DNA from: an uncultured Solirubrobacterales bacterium | Lineage (GTDB): Bacteria > Actinomycetota > Thermoleophilia > Solirubrobacterales > Solirubrobacteraceae | Assembly (NCBI GenBank): GCA_937973575.1 | Contig: CALJKH010000143.1 | Coordinates: forward strand, 1 to 13,963 | Reading direction: 5' to 3' | DNA length: 13,963 bases | Shown here: positions 13,868-13,963 of the stretch, piece after piece | How the letters are laid out: the number at the start of each line of letters is the position of its first letter | How positions within the stretch are numbered: the stretch's first letter is position 1 | Notes under the pieces: generated by a model | Seen by the model: only the letters and a program-made list of their open reading frames with translations | Databases searched by the model: none | What the model was told of the DNA's origin: nothing | Made by a program: the position numbers and the translations under genes

Positions 13868-13963
13868 GTGAGCACTGCGGGCGAGACGAGATTCATCTTC
13901 ATCACTGGAGGTGTCGTCTCATCCCTTGGTAAGGGAATCGCAGCTGCCTCAATTGGGCGTCTT
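13868..13963 (+). CDS. pyrG: CTP synthase, 5' part only
   Basis: The first 32 codons of CTP synthase, which aminates UTP to CTP using glutamine and ATP; the gene is cut by the window edge. The visible residues include RFIFITGGVVSSLGKGIAAA, the invariant N-terminal ATP/UTP-binding segment of the amidoligase domain. The start at GTG 13868 leaves a short seven-residue lead before it, and a -10-like TAGGCT lies 8 bases upstream. Confidence 0.95.
   Translation, partial: MSTAGETRFIFITGGVVSSLGKGIAAASIGRL

Noticed and set aside
1..13963. Defence, secondary-metabolite or mobile system hidden in the window
   Set aside because: Every substantial gene matches a housekeeping family with intact motifs. 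Base composition looks even, and there are no integrase, transposase, toxin or nuclease signatures.

Overview
The window is a dense housekeeping segment from a high-GC Gram-positive-type chromosome, estimated by eye at 57-60% GC. Every supported gene is on the plus strand. The order of ispA-dxs-tlyA-nadK-recN-pyrG, the GTG starts, the non-SD starts, the actinobacterial-looking Xaa-Pro peptidase and the shikimate kinase/dehydroquinate synthase fusion all suggest an actinobacterium. A Thermoleophilia/Solirubrobacterales-like lineage with rather low GC is my guess. It is inferred from protein style and gene order, not from a marker RNA.

Layout. Bases 1-528 hold no recognisable gene. Next come a 66-residue protein with two CxxCxGxG zinc knuckles and a minimal type IV prepilin peptidase. 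A shikimate-pathway operon follows: aroC, a fused aroK-aroB, aroQ and a Xaa-Pro aminopeptidase, all touching or overlapping. Then come efp-nusB and a small XseB-like ORF, followed by a Bax-inhibitor-1-type membrane protein, ispA and dxs. A 252-base spacer full of inverted repeats leads to tlyA, nadK and recN. The 5' end of pyrG runs off the right edge.

How the genes work together. AroB, AroQ, AroK and AroC catalyse steps 2, 3, 5 and 7 of chorismate synthesis; steps 1, 4 and 6 must be encoded elsewhere. IspA and Dxs supply prenyl diphosphates: Dxs makes the first MEP-pathway intermediate and IspA condenses the C5 units. EF-P and NusB act in translation and transcription, TlyA methylates rRNA, NadK makes NADP, RecN works in recombinational repair and PyrG makes CTP. 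Junctions inside operons are tight (four ATGA overlaps, one GTGA, one TAATG), and several internal starts have Shine-Dalgarno-like sequences.

The most interesting signal is regulatory. Five genes that begin transcription units (the CxxCxGxG gene, aroC, efp, the BI-1 gene and pyrG) have no Shine-Dalgarno sequence. Each instead has a TAnnnT hexamer exactly 7 or 8 bases before the start codon, which is the layout expected of leaderless mRNAs. I found no defence island, mobile element, CRISPR array, tRNA or rRNA. I do not think the window encodes a new multi-gene system.
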